A DNA stretch of 64,000 nucleotides, from the NCBI RefSeq assembly GCF_900199405.1, contig NZ_LT963430.1:1891605-1955604 (forward strand), read 5' to 3'. A program made the translations under genes and the position numbers. Position 1 is the stretch's first letter. Each line of letters starts with the position of its first letter. Source of the stretch: Beduinella massiliensis (GTDB lineage: Bacteria > Bacillota > Clostridia > Christensenellales > Aristaeellaceae). Below the pieces are notes generated by a model. The model saw only the letters and a list, made by a program, of their open reading frames with translations. It searched no databases and had not been told where the DNA came from. Below, piece by piece: positions 10,258-18,213 of this stretch.

Positions 10258-10659
10258 ATGATGAACGCGTTTTTGAACCTTCTGGCCGATGCTGCCCCTG
10301 CTGTGGGCGATGCCGCCGCTGCTGCTGGCGATGCGGCGACCGAAGTAGGAGCCGCTGGCGGAATTCTCGGCCTGGTGGTTTCCCTGGCGCCGATGATTCT
10401 GATCTTCGTCGTCTTCTACTTCATGCTGATTCGTCCGCAGCGCAAGAAGGACAAGGAAGCCAAGGCGATGCTGGCGGCGCTGAAGGTCGGCGACCGTATC
10501 TGCACCATTGGCGGCATCTACGGCACGATCGCGAATATCAAGGACGACGTGCTGACGGTCGAGGTCGGCGCTGAGAAGACCAAGCTCGTGTTCGCGCGCT
10601 GGGCTATCCGCAACGTCGAGGAAATCTCGATTTCCAACGACGCAGAAGCGCTCATCTGA
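10258..10659 (+). CDS. yajC: Preprotein translocase subunit YajC
   Basis: YajC is a small membrane partner of SecDF in the Sec translocon. The 133-residue protein has an Ala/Gly-rich lead, one membrane segment (SLAPMILIFVVFYFMLI) followed by the family signature RPQRKKDKE, then the cytoplasmic domain with LKVGDRICTIGGIYGTI. I chose ATG 10258 after AAAGGAG; a second ATG follows directly. It has its own promoter and a strong terminator, and lies three genes before secDF. Confidence 0.94.
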   Translation: MMNAFLNLLADAAPAVGDAAAAAGDAATEVGAAGGILGLVVSLAPMILIFVVFYFMLIRPQRKKDKEAKAMLAALKVGDRICTIGGIYGTIANIKDDVLTVEVGAEKTKLVFARWAIRNVEEISISNDAEALI

Positions 10660-10678
10660 TCGGAAGCGTTTGAGTGAT

Positions 10679-10734
10679 AAGGCCTCCCGGACGTGCATAG
10701 ATTCTTCTATGACACGGACGGGAGGCGCTTTTTT
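10679..10734 (+). terminator. Terminator of yajC that contains the next gene's ribosome site
   Basis: A long hairpin: AAG+GCCTCCCG, a tandem GA/GA mismatch, CGTG, then CATAGA around a TTCT loop, with the matching right arm ending in CGGGAGGC and six T. The right arm contains GGGAGG (10720-10725), the apparent ribosome site of the next gene. The T run touches that gene's ATG at 10735. Confidence 0.85.
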
Positions 10735-11193
10735 ATGAAACAAGCGGTACAGGGGTCGGTTAAAGGACAGGCAAAAACGCCGGATACCATGGCCCGGCGC
10801 AAGCCGCGCGCGGCGGGCAAAAAGAACAGCGCGATCAAGAAATTGCTGCTGGGTTTTTTGAGCGCCCTGGCGGCGACCGTGCTGGGCGTGGTGCTCTTTG
10901 CGCTGCTGCTGCGCGTATGGCAGATGGACAGCGGGGCCATCACGGTCGTCAATCAGGTGCTCAAGCTGGTCGCGATCCTCGTGGGCGTGCTGGTGGCCGT
11001 AGGCCGCGGCGGTGAACGGGGGGCGATGCGCGGCGCCTGCGTGGGGCTGCTCTATATGGGGCTGGGCGTCGCGCTCTACGGCGTCTTCAGCGGGCAGCAG
11101 ATGAGCCTCGCGGGCTATGCGGCGGACGTCGGCATGGGCATCGCGGCAGGCGGCCTGTGCGGGATGATTTTGTCGAATCTTCCGGCGAAATGA
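10735..11193 (+). CDS. TIGR04086-family membrane protein
   Basis: This 152-residue protein has a basic N-terminus and four hydrophobic segments (about residues 38-58, 68-88, 96-118 and 126-148), matching the TIGR04086 family seen between yajC and the SCIFF genes in many Clostridia. Its function is unknown; the neighbourhood hints at export or peptide handling. The ATG at 10735 has GGGAGG nine bases upstream, but that sequence lies in the right arm of the yajC terminator, so translation may depend on melting the hairpin. An in-frame ATG at 10789 lacks a ribosome site. Confidence 0.8.
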   Translation: MKQAVQGSVKGQAKTPDTMARRKPRAAGKKNSAIKKLLLGFLSALAATVLGVVLFALLLRVWQMDSGAITVVNQVLKLVAILVGVLVAVGRGGERGAMRGACVGLLYMGLGVALYGVFSGQQMSLAGYAADVGMGIAAGGLCGMILSNLPAK

Positions 11194-11222
11194 TTGCATC
11201 GGGCAAGAAACTGTTGTATAAT
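11194..11222 (+). promoter_or_regulatory. scfA promoter
   Basis: TTGCAT (11194-11199) and TATAAT (11217-11222) with a 17-base spacer, directly after the TIGR04086 gene and 48 bases before scfA. Confidence 0.85.
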
Positions 11223-11270
11223 AAGCTATCGTATGGTGTTACACCGAATCTGTTTACGGAGGAATGAAGA

Positions 11271-11420
11271 ATGAAGCATATTCAGACCGTTCAGAAGTCC
11301 TGCCTGAAGGAAAGCCTGAAGCATGGCGGCTGCGGCGAGTGTCAGGCGTCGTGCCAGAGCGCCTGCAAGACGTCCTGCACCGTGGCGAACCAGTCCTGCC
11401 AGAACAAGAACAACAAGTAA
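11271..11420 (+). CDS. scfA: SCIFF ranthipeptide precursor (six cysteines in forty-five residues)
   Basis: This 49-residue peptide is the precursor of a radical-SAM modified ranthipeptide. It starts MKHIQTVQKSCLK and has a C-x2-C-x3-C-x3-C-x3-C-x6-C core (Cys21, 24, 28, 32, 36, 43). In the family, the maturase links Cys sulfurs to downstream residues as thioethers. An additional Cys11 gives seven in total. GGAGG lies about eight bases before the ATG and a strong promoter lies upstream. The maturase gene follows after a terminator that probably keeps peptide mRNA in excess. The biological role of SCIFF is not settled. Confidence 0.95.
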   Translation: MKHIQTVQKSCLKESLKHGGCGECQASCQSACKTSCTVANQSCQNKNNK

Positions 11421-11441
11421 GGATTTGGAAGCTTGCCTGAC

Positions 11442-11474
11442 GGCATCCGACATGGTTCGGATGCCGCTTCTTTT
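11442..11474 (+). terminator. Attenuating terminator between scfA and scfB
   Basis: GGCATCCGA / TCGGATGCC, a perfect 9-bp stem with a 6-base loop, followed by GCTTCTTTT. No separate scfB promoter is obvious, so readthrough likely feeds scfB. Confidence 0.8.
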
Positions 11475-11567
11475 GCCTCATGGAAAATTGCCCGTCGCGA
11501 CCGCGCGTAAAAAACGCCTGCGGACGCTTTGAACATAGAACCTGAAGAACCGAAGGAGGAACCGTTT

Positions 11568-12932
11568 TTGATTCATACGTTTACATCCTGTGACAAATAC
11601 ATGGCGCTGGACGTGGGCAGCGGCGCGGTGCACGCGCTGGACGAGCTTGCGTACGACGTGCTTCGCCTGCACGAACAGGGCGCGCCCTTTGAGGAGATCC
11701 GCGCGCAGCTTGGCAGCAGGTACGGCGCGGACGAGCTCGAGGAAACGATAGGGGAGATAGAGGAACTGATCCGCCTGGGGCAGCTGGACACGGATGACGA
11801 CTACGCGGAGCTCGACGTGAACACCGATCCCGGGGTGGTTAAGGCCATGTGCCTGCTCGTGACGCAGGACTGCAACCTGCGCTGCAAGTATTGCTTTGCC
11901 TCCGCAGGCGAATACCACATGCATGGAAGCCGCCTGATGTCCTTTGAAACGGGCAAGCGCGCGCTGGATTGGCTGGTCGAGAAGAGCGGCAAGCGCCATT
12001 CGCTGGAGGTAGACTTCTTCGGCGGGGAGCCTCTGATGAACTTTGAGGTCGTGCGCCAACTGGTCGCTTACGGCCGCTCGCTGGAGCGCGCGCACGACAA
12101 GCGGTTCAAGTTTACGATCACCACGAACGCCGTCGCCTTAAACGACGAGATGATCGACTTTTTCAACAGGGAGATGCACAACGTCGTGCTCTCCATCGAC
12201 GGCAGGCCTGAGGTACACGACCGCATGCGCCCCACGCCCAGCGGAAAGGGATCGTACGAGATCATGATGCCGAAGGCGCGCCGTCTGGCGGAATGCCGCG
12301 GACAGAAGGACTACTACGTGCGCGGCACCTACAGCGCGCACAACCTGGACTTCGGAAACGACGTGCTGCACCTGGCGGACCTGGGCTTTGAGCAGATTTC
12401 CATCGAGCCGGTCGTGGCCGACCCGGCCTGTGAATACGCGCTGAAAGAGGACATGCTGCCCACGATCAAGGACGAATACGAGCGCCTGGCGCGCGTCTAT
12501 GTACGCCGCCGGGAAAAGGACGATACGTGGTTTAACTTCTTCCATTTTATGATCGACCTCAAGGGCGGGCCCTGCCTGCGCAAGCGCCTCACCGGCTGCG
12601 GCGCGGGCAACGAGTACGTGGCGATCACCACGGACGGCGACATTTATCCCTGCCATCAATTCGTGGGCCGCGAGGGCTACCGCATGGGCAGCGTGCTGGA
12701 CGGCAGCTTTGACGGCGCGGTTCAAAAGGAGTTCGCGGAAAATCATGTGCTGAACAAGGAAAAGTGTTCCAAGTGTTGGGCGCGCTTCTATTGCAGCGGC
12801 GGGTGCGCGGCCAACGCGCAGGCGTTCAGCGGCAATATCCGCGAGCCCTACGACATGGAATGCCAGATGGAGCGCAAGCGTCTGGAGTGCGCGATGGCGA
12901 TTTATGCCGTCGAACACGAAGGCGAAGCTTGA
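11568..12932 (+). CDS. scfB: SCIFF peptide maturase, radical SAM/SPASM
   Basis: ScfB installs thioether cross-links in the SCIFF peptide. The protein (454 residues) has an N-terminal peptide-recognition domain (SGAVHALDELAYDVL), the radical SAM cluster motif CNLRCKYC, and a C-terminal SPASM region with auxiliary cluster cysteines (CGAGNEYVAI, YPCHQFVG, CSKCWARFYCSGGC). I chose TTG 11568: it has AAGGAGG eight bases upstream and gives the family-like MIHTFTSCDKY start. The upstream in-frame TTG at 11529 has no ribosome site. Confidence 0.95.
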   Translation: MIHTFTSCDKYMALDVGSGAVHALDELAYDVLRLHEQGAPFEEIRAQLGSRYGADELEETIGEIEELIRLGQLDTDDDYAELDVNTDPGVVKAMCLLVTQDCNLRCKYCFASAGEYHMHGSRLMSFETGKRALDWLVEKSGKRHSLEVDFFGGEPLMNFEVVRQLVAYGRSLERAHDKRFKFTITTNAVALNDEMIDFFNREMHNVVLSIDGRPEVHDRMRPTPSGKGSYEIMMPKARRLAECRGQKDYYVRGTYSAHNLDFGNDVLHLADLGFEQISIEPVVADPACEYALKEDMLPTIKDEYERLARVYVRRREKDDTWFNFFHFMIDLKGGPCLRKRLTGCGAGNEYVAITTDGDIYPCHQFVGREGYRMGSVLDGSFDGAVQKEFAENHVLNKEKCSKCWARFYCSGGCAANAQAFSGNIREPYDMECQMERKRLECAMAIYAVEHEGEA

Positions 12933-12957
12933 CGAAGCCTACAAAAAGACCTATAAT
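12929..12957 (+). promoter_or_regulatory. Promoter for the 13014 gene and probably secDF
   Basis: TTGACG (12929-12934), 17 bases, TATAAT (12952-12957). The -35 overlaps the scfB stop codon. Confidence 0.85.
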
Positions 12958-13013
12958 AACTACATCTGTTTGTCCCATAGGGCATAAAAGAATCGTCGCA
13001 GGAGGTGGAGCAC

Positions 13014-13412
13014 ATGGCCCGAAAAAGGCCGCTTCGCGTCTTGGTGACGGTTCTTTTTTCGCTCGTCTGCCTTTTTGCGCTGCTGCAGGGCGTGGACCGG
13101 TTGCTTTACCGCGCGGAGGACGCGTCCATGCCGGTTGAAACGGCGCTGCCTTCCGCCATGGGCCTGCCGCCCGCAGTGCTGACGTCAAGCGTTCCCACGG
13201 CGCCCGCGCAGGAGGCGCAGCCCCTGCCGGAGGCGCTGCAGAGCGCCGCGCGCCAGGCGCCTGTCCCGGCGGCGCTGCTCGCGGGGCTCTTTGCGGCGCT
13301 TTGGCGAAATCGGGCCCGGAGCGGGCGCGACCGCAACGGAAACGTGCTGCAAAGGCGAAGTTACATGCTCTCCCTGCATCAGGCGTTTTCGTTCAGTGAC
13401 GGCGGCGCTTAG
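13014..13412 (+). CDS. Hypothetical small membrane-anchored protein
   Basis: I do not recognise this 132-residue protein. It has a basic start, one strong hydrophobic segment (about residues 8-27), a Pro/Ala-rich middle, a weaker hydrophobic stretch (VPAALLAGLFAALW) and a basic tail. This suggests an inner-membrane protein with one or two passes. The ATG at 13014 sits eight bases after GGAGG. It has its own promoter and lies 58 bases before secDF, so it may be co-expressed with the translocase. It could be lineage-specific. Confidence 0.6.
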   Translation: MARKRPLRVLVTVLFSLVCLFALLQGVDRLLYRAEDASMPVETALPSAMGLPPAVLTSSVPTAPAQEAQPLPEALQSAARQAPVPAALLAGLFAALWRNRARSGRDRNGNVLQRRSYMLSLHQAFSFSDGGA

Positions 13413-13470
13413 CGTTGCTTCCTGAAGAAAAGCGAGACCGAATACAACCGAAATGGAAGGAAGATCTGAT

Positions 13471-15654
13471 ATGGCGAACAAGAAATTGGGGGGCAAGAAC
13501 CGCAAGGCTATCAGCATCGCGCAGCTTTGCGTCATCCTGGTCCTGATCGTGCTGGCGGGCTTCGTGGCGCTCAACGGCTTTGGCAAGGGCACCATGGTGC
13601 AGTACATGAAACCGTGGGGCGAGGCGATCAGCCTGGGCCTCGACCTGCGCGGCGGCGTTTACACCGTCTATCAGGCGCAGAGCGACGGCGTCGAGGACTT
13701 TGACGGCAAGATGGACACCACGGTCAACATCCTGACCGGGCGCCTTACGCGACAGGGCTTCACGGAAGCCACGGTCACCCGGCAGGGAAACGACCGCATC
13801 CGCATCGAAATTCCGGACGTGAAGGACCCGAACGAGATCCTTACGATCATCGGCACGCCCGCCCACCTGGTCTTCAAGGACAACGCGGGCAACGTCGTGA
13901 TGGAGGGCCAGGAGGTCAAGGAGGCCTACATCAGCCAGGACGACACGGGCACGCCGTGCGTGGCCTTCAGGCTGTCCGACGTCGGCACGAAGCAGTTTGC
14001 CGAGGCGACGGCGGCCAACCTGAACAGGACGATTTCCATCGAGCTGGACGGCGAGGTCATCTCCGCGCCGACGGTCAACTCCGTCATCGCGGGCGGCTCG
14101 GGCATCATCCAGTCGCCGGGCATGACGGTGGAGGAAGCGAGCAACCTGGCGATGCTGATCCAGTCCGGCGCGCTGCCGCTGGACATTAGCCAGCTCGAGG
14201 TCTCCGCCATCTCCGCGACGCTGGGCGTCGAGGCGCTGGACAAGGCGATTCTGGCGGCCGTCATCGGCGTCATTCTCGTCATGCTGTTCATGATCGCGCG
14301 TTACCGCCTGTGCGGCGTCATCGCCGACATCGCGCTGACGGTTTACATCCTGCTGGTCATCTTCCTGCTGGCGGTTACGGGCGCGCAGCTCACGCTGCCC
14401 GGGGTCGCGGGCATTATCTTGGGCATCGGCATGGCGGTCGACGCGAACGTCATCATCTTCGAGCGCATTCGCGAGGAGCTGAACGCCGGGCGTCCGCTGT
14501 TCTCCTCCGTGAAGAAGGGCTTCAGCAACGCGCTTTCCGCCATCATGGACTCCAACGTGACTACGATCATCGCGGCGCTGGTTCTGCTGTGGTTCGGCAC
14601 GGGCTCCATCAAGGGCTTTGCCATCACGCTTTCCATTAGCGTCATCACGTCCATGTTTACGGCGGTCGTCGTGACCCATGGGCTGCTCAACATCTTCGTG
14701 AACCTGGGCATTGAGAACAAAGCGCTCTACGCGCGGCCTGCGAAGGAAAACGAAGGTCACGTGCTCAAGGATCGCTCCAAGATCTGTATCCGCGTTTCCG
14801 CGATCGTGATTGCGGTGGCGCTGGTCATGTCCGTCTTCGGCTTTGGCATGAATCTGGGCATCGACTTTACCGGCGGCATCATCATGGAATACGACATGGG
14901 TGAGGATTATCAGGTAACGGACATTCAGACTGCGCTCGCCAATCAGGGCATAAGCGACGCCCAGATTCAAGTGACCGGCGAGGATGGCCAGAAGGCGCAG
15001 ATCCGCATCCGCGACGTGGAGAACCCCGACGAGATGCGCGCCGCGCTGGAGGCGGAGCTCTCCGCCAAGTACACCGGCATGCAGTTTATCACGGTGGATC
15101 GCGTGGGCGCGGTCGCCGGACGCGACCTGATTCTCAACGCGCTCAAGAGCGTGCTGGTCGCGGCGGCGCTGATGCTTCTGTACATCGCCATCCGCTTCGA
15201 CTTCTATTCCGGTCTGGCGGCGGTCATCGGCCTGGTGCACGACGTGCTGATCATGGTGGCCCTCATGGTCTTCCTGCGTCCGTTCGTGCAGGTGAACACC
15301 ACGTTCATCGCGGCGATGCTGACCATCGTCGGCTACTCGATCAACAACACCATCGTCATCTTTGACCGCATTCGTGAGAACGTGCACGGCAGCATGCGCG
15401 GCAAGCCGCGCGCCGAGATCGTCACCGCCTCGATCCGCGAGTGCTTCACCCGTACGGTGAGCACGACGCTGACGACGCTATTGACGACGGTGACGCTGTT
15501 CGTGCTGGGCGTGGCCTCCATCCGCGAGTTCACGCTGCCGCTGATCGTGGGCATCGTCTCCGGCGTGTACTCCGCGAACGCCATCAACGGCTATGTGTGG
15601 GCGTTCCTGATGGATCACCGCGCGAAGGCCAAGCAGGAAGCCAAGAAGGCGTAA
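13471..15654 (+). CDS. secDF: Fused protein translocase subunits SecD-SecF
   Basis: SecD and SecF form an RND-type membrane complex that uses proton flow to pull exported proteins through SecYEG. Here both are in one 727-residue chain. The first half has the SecD landmarks LGLDLRGGVY and GIGMAVDANVIIFERIREE. The second half starts near residue 440 with NLGIDFTGGIIMEYD and ends with the SecF motifs GYSINNTIVIFDRIREN. Twelve membrane segments are expected. I chose ATG 13471, nine bases after GGAAGG. The fused form is common in Firmicutes. A perfect hairpin follows the stop. Confidence 0.95.
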   Translation: MANKKLGGKNRKAISIAQLCVILVLIVLAGFVALNGFGKGTMVQYMKPWGEAISLGLDLRGGVYTVYQAQSDGVEDFDGKMDTTVNILTGRLTRQGFTEATVTRQGNDRIRIEIPDVKDPNEILTIIGTPAHLVFKDNAGNVVMEGQEVKEAYISQDDTGTPCVAFRLSDVGTKQFAEATAANLNRTISIELDGEVISAPTVNSVIAGGSGIIQSPGMTVEEASNLAMLIQSGALPLDISQLEVSAISATLGVEALDKAILAAVIGVILVMLFMIARYRLCGVIADIALTVYILLVIFLLAVTGAQLTLPGVAGIILGIGMAVDANVIIFERIREELNAGRPLFSSVKKGFSNALSAIMDSNVTTIIAALVLLWFGTGSIKGFAITLSISVITSMFTAVVVTHGLLNIFVNLGIENKALYARPAKENEGHVLKDRSKICIRVSAIVIAVALVMSVFGFGMNLGIDFTGGIIMEYDMGEDYQVTDIQTALANQGISDAQIQVTGEDGQKAQIRIRDVENPDEMRAALEAELSAKYTGMQFITVDRVGAVAGRDLILNALKSVLVAAALMLLYIAIRFDFYSGLAAVIGLVHDVLIMVALMVFLRPFVQVNTTFIAAMLTIVGYSINNTIVIFDRIRENVHGSMRGKPRAEIVTASIRECFTRTVSTTLTTLLTTVTLFVLGVASIREFTLPLIVGIVSGVYSANAINGYVWAFLMDHRAKAKQEAKKA

Positions 15655-15666
15655 CAAATGCTTCGG

Positions 15667-15698
15667 CGAAAGAGCCTGCGGGGGCGCAGGCTCTTTCG
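15667..15698. terminator. Perfect hairpin between secDF and recJ
   Basis: CGAAAGAGCCTGC and GCAGGCTCTTTCG form a 13-bp stem around a six-base loop, nine bases after the recommended secDF end. The T run is short and partly in the stem, so termination may be partial. Confidence 0.6.
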
Positions 15699-15752
15699 TC
15701 CTATTCAGACCTCTTCTGTTTTTTCAAACAGGCCGGTAAAGGAGTGCGAAAT

Positions 15753-18140
15753 TTGCTTCGTTTCGTTCAAAAGACACGGGAAGGCAAGCCGGAGGCGCTG
15801 CTGGATGCGGGCGTTCCCGCACGGCTGGCGGAGCTGCTCTTTTCGCGCGGCATAAAGACGCCTGCAGAGGCGGAGGCCTACCTGCACCCGGCACGGGAAC
15901 ACCTGCACGACCCGATGCAGATGCAGGACATGGACCGGGCTGTCGCCTGCGTCCGCGAGGCCATTCGGTGCCGTCTGCCCATCGTCGTTTACGGCGACTA
16001 CGACGTGGACGGCGTGATGGCGACCTCGATACTGCTGACCTATTTGAAAAAACAGGGGGCGGACGTGACTTACTACATCCCCGACCGGCACGGCGAGGGC
16101 TACGGGCTGAACATTCCGGCGGTGGAAGAGATCGCGCGGCGCGCAAAGCTGCTCATCACGGTGGACTGCGGCATTACCTCGGACCGGGAGGTCGCGCGCG
16201 CGCGGGAGCTGGGTATGCAGGTGATCGTGACGGACCACCACCAGCTTGGCGAGCGGCCGGTCGAGTGCGAGGCGGTGCTCAATCCCCTGCTGGGGGATTA
16301 TCCCTTCCGCAGGCTGTGCGGGGCGGGCGTCGCCTTCAAGCTGGTGCAGGCGCTGGGCGGCATGGAGGCGCTGGGGCCCCTGTGGGAGCTGGCGGCGCTG
16401 GCGACGGTGGCGGATCTGGTGCCGTTGGCGGACGAAAACCGCGTGATCGTGACCTACGGCCTTCAGGCGATCAACGGGACGAAGCGGCCGGGCCTGCGCG
16501 CGCTGATCGAGGAGGCCGGACTTTCAGGACGGGAAATCACGAGCGGGCACATCGCCTTTCAGCTCGCCCCGCGCATCAACGCAGGCGGACGGCTGGCGCT
16601 CGCCGCGCGGGGCGTGGAGCTGATGACCACGCGCAGCGAGGAAAAGGCTCGGGAAATCGCCCGTCAGCTCGAGGCGGACAACGCGCAGCGCAAGGAACTG
16701 GAGCGGGAAATCCTGCGTCAGGCGGAGGAAATGCTGCCTTCCCAGATCGATTTCCTGCGCGACCGGGCCATTGTGCTCTCAGGCGAGGGATGGAATCCCG
16801 GGGTCATCGGGCTTGCGGCCTCGCGGCTGGTGGAAAAGTATCGTTGGCCCACGATTCTGCTTGCGAAAGACGGAGACATCTGCGTAGGGTCCGCCCGGTC
16901 GATTCCGGGCGTCAATATCCACGAGGCGCTGTGCGGCTGCCGCGAGCTGTTCCTGCGCTTTGGCGGGCACGCACAGGCAGCGGGCCTGACGATCGAGGCG
17001 CGGCATCTGCCTGAATTCAGAAAGCGGCTGAACGCCGCAATCGCCCGTCAGGAAGCGTGGGACACGTTTTATCCCACCGAAGAATACGACCTGGAGGTTG
17101 CGCTGCCGGAGCTCACGGAAGAACTGGTGCACGCCTTTGATCAGATGCAGCCTACGGGCTTTGGAAACCCCGCGCCCGTTTTTTGCCTGCGCGGCGTAGA
17201 GCCGCTGGATGCCCGGCGCGTGGGCAAGGACTTTTCCCACCTCAAGCTGCGCTTTTCGGCGGACGGCGAGCAGCGCGACGGCATCGCTTTTCGCATGGGT
17301 GAGCGCGCGGCCGCGCTGCCAGAGCGCGTGGACGTGCTCTTTTCGCCCTCGATCAACGAGTGGCAGGGCGAGCGCAGCGTGCAGTGCGAGGTGCGCCAGA
17401 TGGCGCCATTCGCTGCGCCCAAGGCCTTCATCGCGGAGTGCAAGCGGCACGAGGAAGGATTTGTACGTGCAATTTTGGCGCAAATCATCTATAATAGGCA
17501 CAAGCAACAGCCGGAACCTTCCAGTTATCGGAAGCTCACGCTGATGCAGGCGGACGAATACATTAAAGATGCGCTGGGCGAAAGCCTTCAGGGCACGCTG
17601 CTCGTCTGCCAGACGATGGGGTGTCTGCGCAAGTGGGCCGTGCGCCTGGCGGTGATGGACGCAAAGCTCGACTACGCCAGAGGACGTCTCACGGACGCAA
17701 GGCGCTTCAACACCCTGCTGGCGCAGCCGGACGCCGGTTCGGCGCGGGGGGACATGCGGCGCGTGGTGCTGCTGGACGGCGTGGTGGAAGAGGCTTCGCT
17801 CGGCGCCTGGCAGGCGGCTTATCCGGGGGCGCAGATCGCCGTGGTGGAGGACGCCTCCGGCTACGTTCGTCAGGAGGCGGCGCGCCTTGCGCCTACGGAT
17901 GACGAATTGCGCGGGCTGTACAAGCGGCTGCGCGCGCTGCCGCCGGACAGTCCGCTGGAGGAAGTGGCCGGCGCGGCGGGGATGGAAGCATGCAGGGCGC
18001 TGGCTGGGCTTTACGTCCTACGCGAGCTTTCGCTTTTGCAGCTCGCGGAAAGCCCCTGGCAGATGCGGCTGCTTCCGATGCGAAAATGCGACCTTTCGAG
18101 CAGCGCGCTGTTGATGCGTCTGCGGAAGATCGCCGGTTGA
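15753..18140 (+). CDS. recJ: Single-stranded-DNA-specific exonuclease RecJ
   Basis: RecJ is a 5'-3' ssDNA exonuclease used in recombination and mismatch repair. The 795-residue protein contains the DHH phosphoesterase motifs: YGDYDVDGVMAT, TVDCG and TDHHQLG, then the DHHA1 domain (FGGHAQAAGLTIE), an OB domain, and a C-terminal Firmicutes extension of about 230 residues. I chose TTG 15753 because AAAGGAG lies eight bases upstream. The frame is open much further left, but that part overlaps secDF and has no homologous look. Confidence 0.94.
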   Translation: MLRFVQKTREGKPEALLDAGVPARLAELLFSRGIKTPAEAEAYLHPAREHLHDPMQMQDMDRAVACVREAIRCRLPIVVYGDYDVDGVMATSILLTYLKKQGADVTYYIPDRHGEGYGLNIPAVEEIARRAKLLITVDCGITSDREVARARELGMQVIVTDHHQLGERPVECEAVLNPLLGDYPFRRLCGAGVAFKLVQALGGMEALGPLWELAALATVADLVPLADENRVIVTYGLQAINGTKRPGLRALIEEAGLSGREITSGHIAFQLAPRINAGGRLALAARGVELMTTRSEEKAREIARQLEADNAQRKELEREILRQAEEMLPSQIDFLRDRAIVLSGEGWNPGVIGLAASRLVEKYRWPTILLAKDGDICVGSARSIPGVNIHEALCGCRELFLRFGGHAQAAGLTIEARHLPEFRKRLNAAIARQEAWDTFYPTEEYDLEVALPELTEELVHAFDQMQPTGFGNPAPVFCLRGVEPLDARRVGKDFSHLKLRFSADGEQRDGIAFRMGERAAALPERVDVLFSPSINEWQGERSVQCEVRQMAPFAAPKAFIAECKRHEEGFVRAILAQIIYNRHKQQPEPSSYRKLTLMQADEYIKDALGESLQGTLLVCQTMGCLRKWAVRLAVMDAKLDYARGRLTDARRFNTLLAQPDAGSARGDMRRVVLLDGVVEEASLGAWQAAYPGAQIAVVEDASGYVRQEAARLAPTDDELRGLYKRLRALPPDSPLEEVAGAAGMEACRALAGLYVLRELSLLQLAESPWQMRLLPMRKCDLSSSALLMRLRKIAG

Positions 18141-18213
18141 GTAAAACAGGAGTGGGACAGCCGCGCGGCGGCGGCCCGGCGGACGCTGGGCAGAAGGAAA
18201 AGGAGAATGACCC

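Noticed and set aside
13393-15387. A 664-codon open frame on the minus strand opposite secDF
   Set aside because: Composition is the His/Arg/Asp-rich mirror typical of GC-rich antisense frames; secDF on the plus strand is certain. Similar long mirrors at 17893-20103, 38660-40444, 35352-36731 and 41941-43359 were rejected for the same reason.
15441-15752. Upstream extension of the recJ frame into secDF
   Set aside because: Overlaps secDF, has no RecJ-like residues, and a good ribosome site marks TTG 15753.
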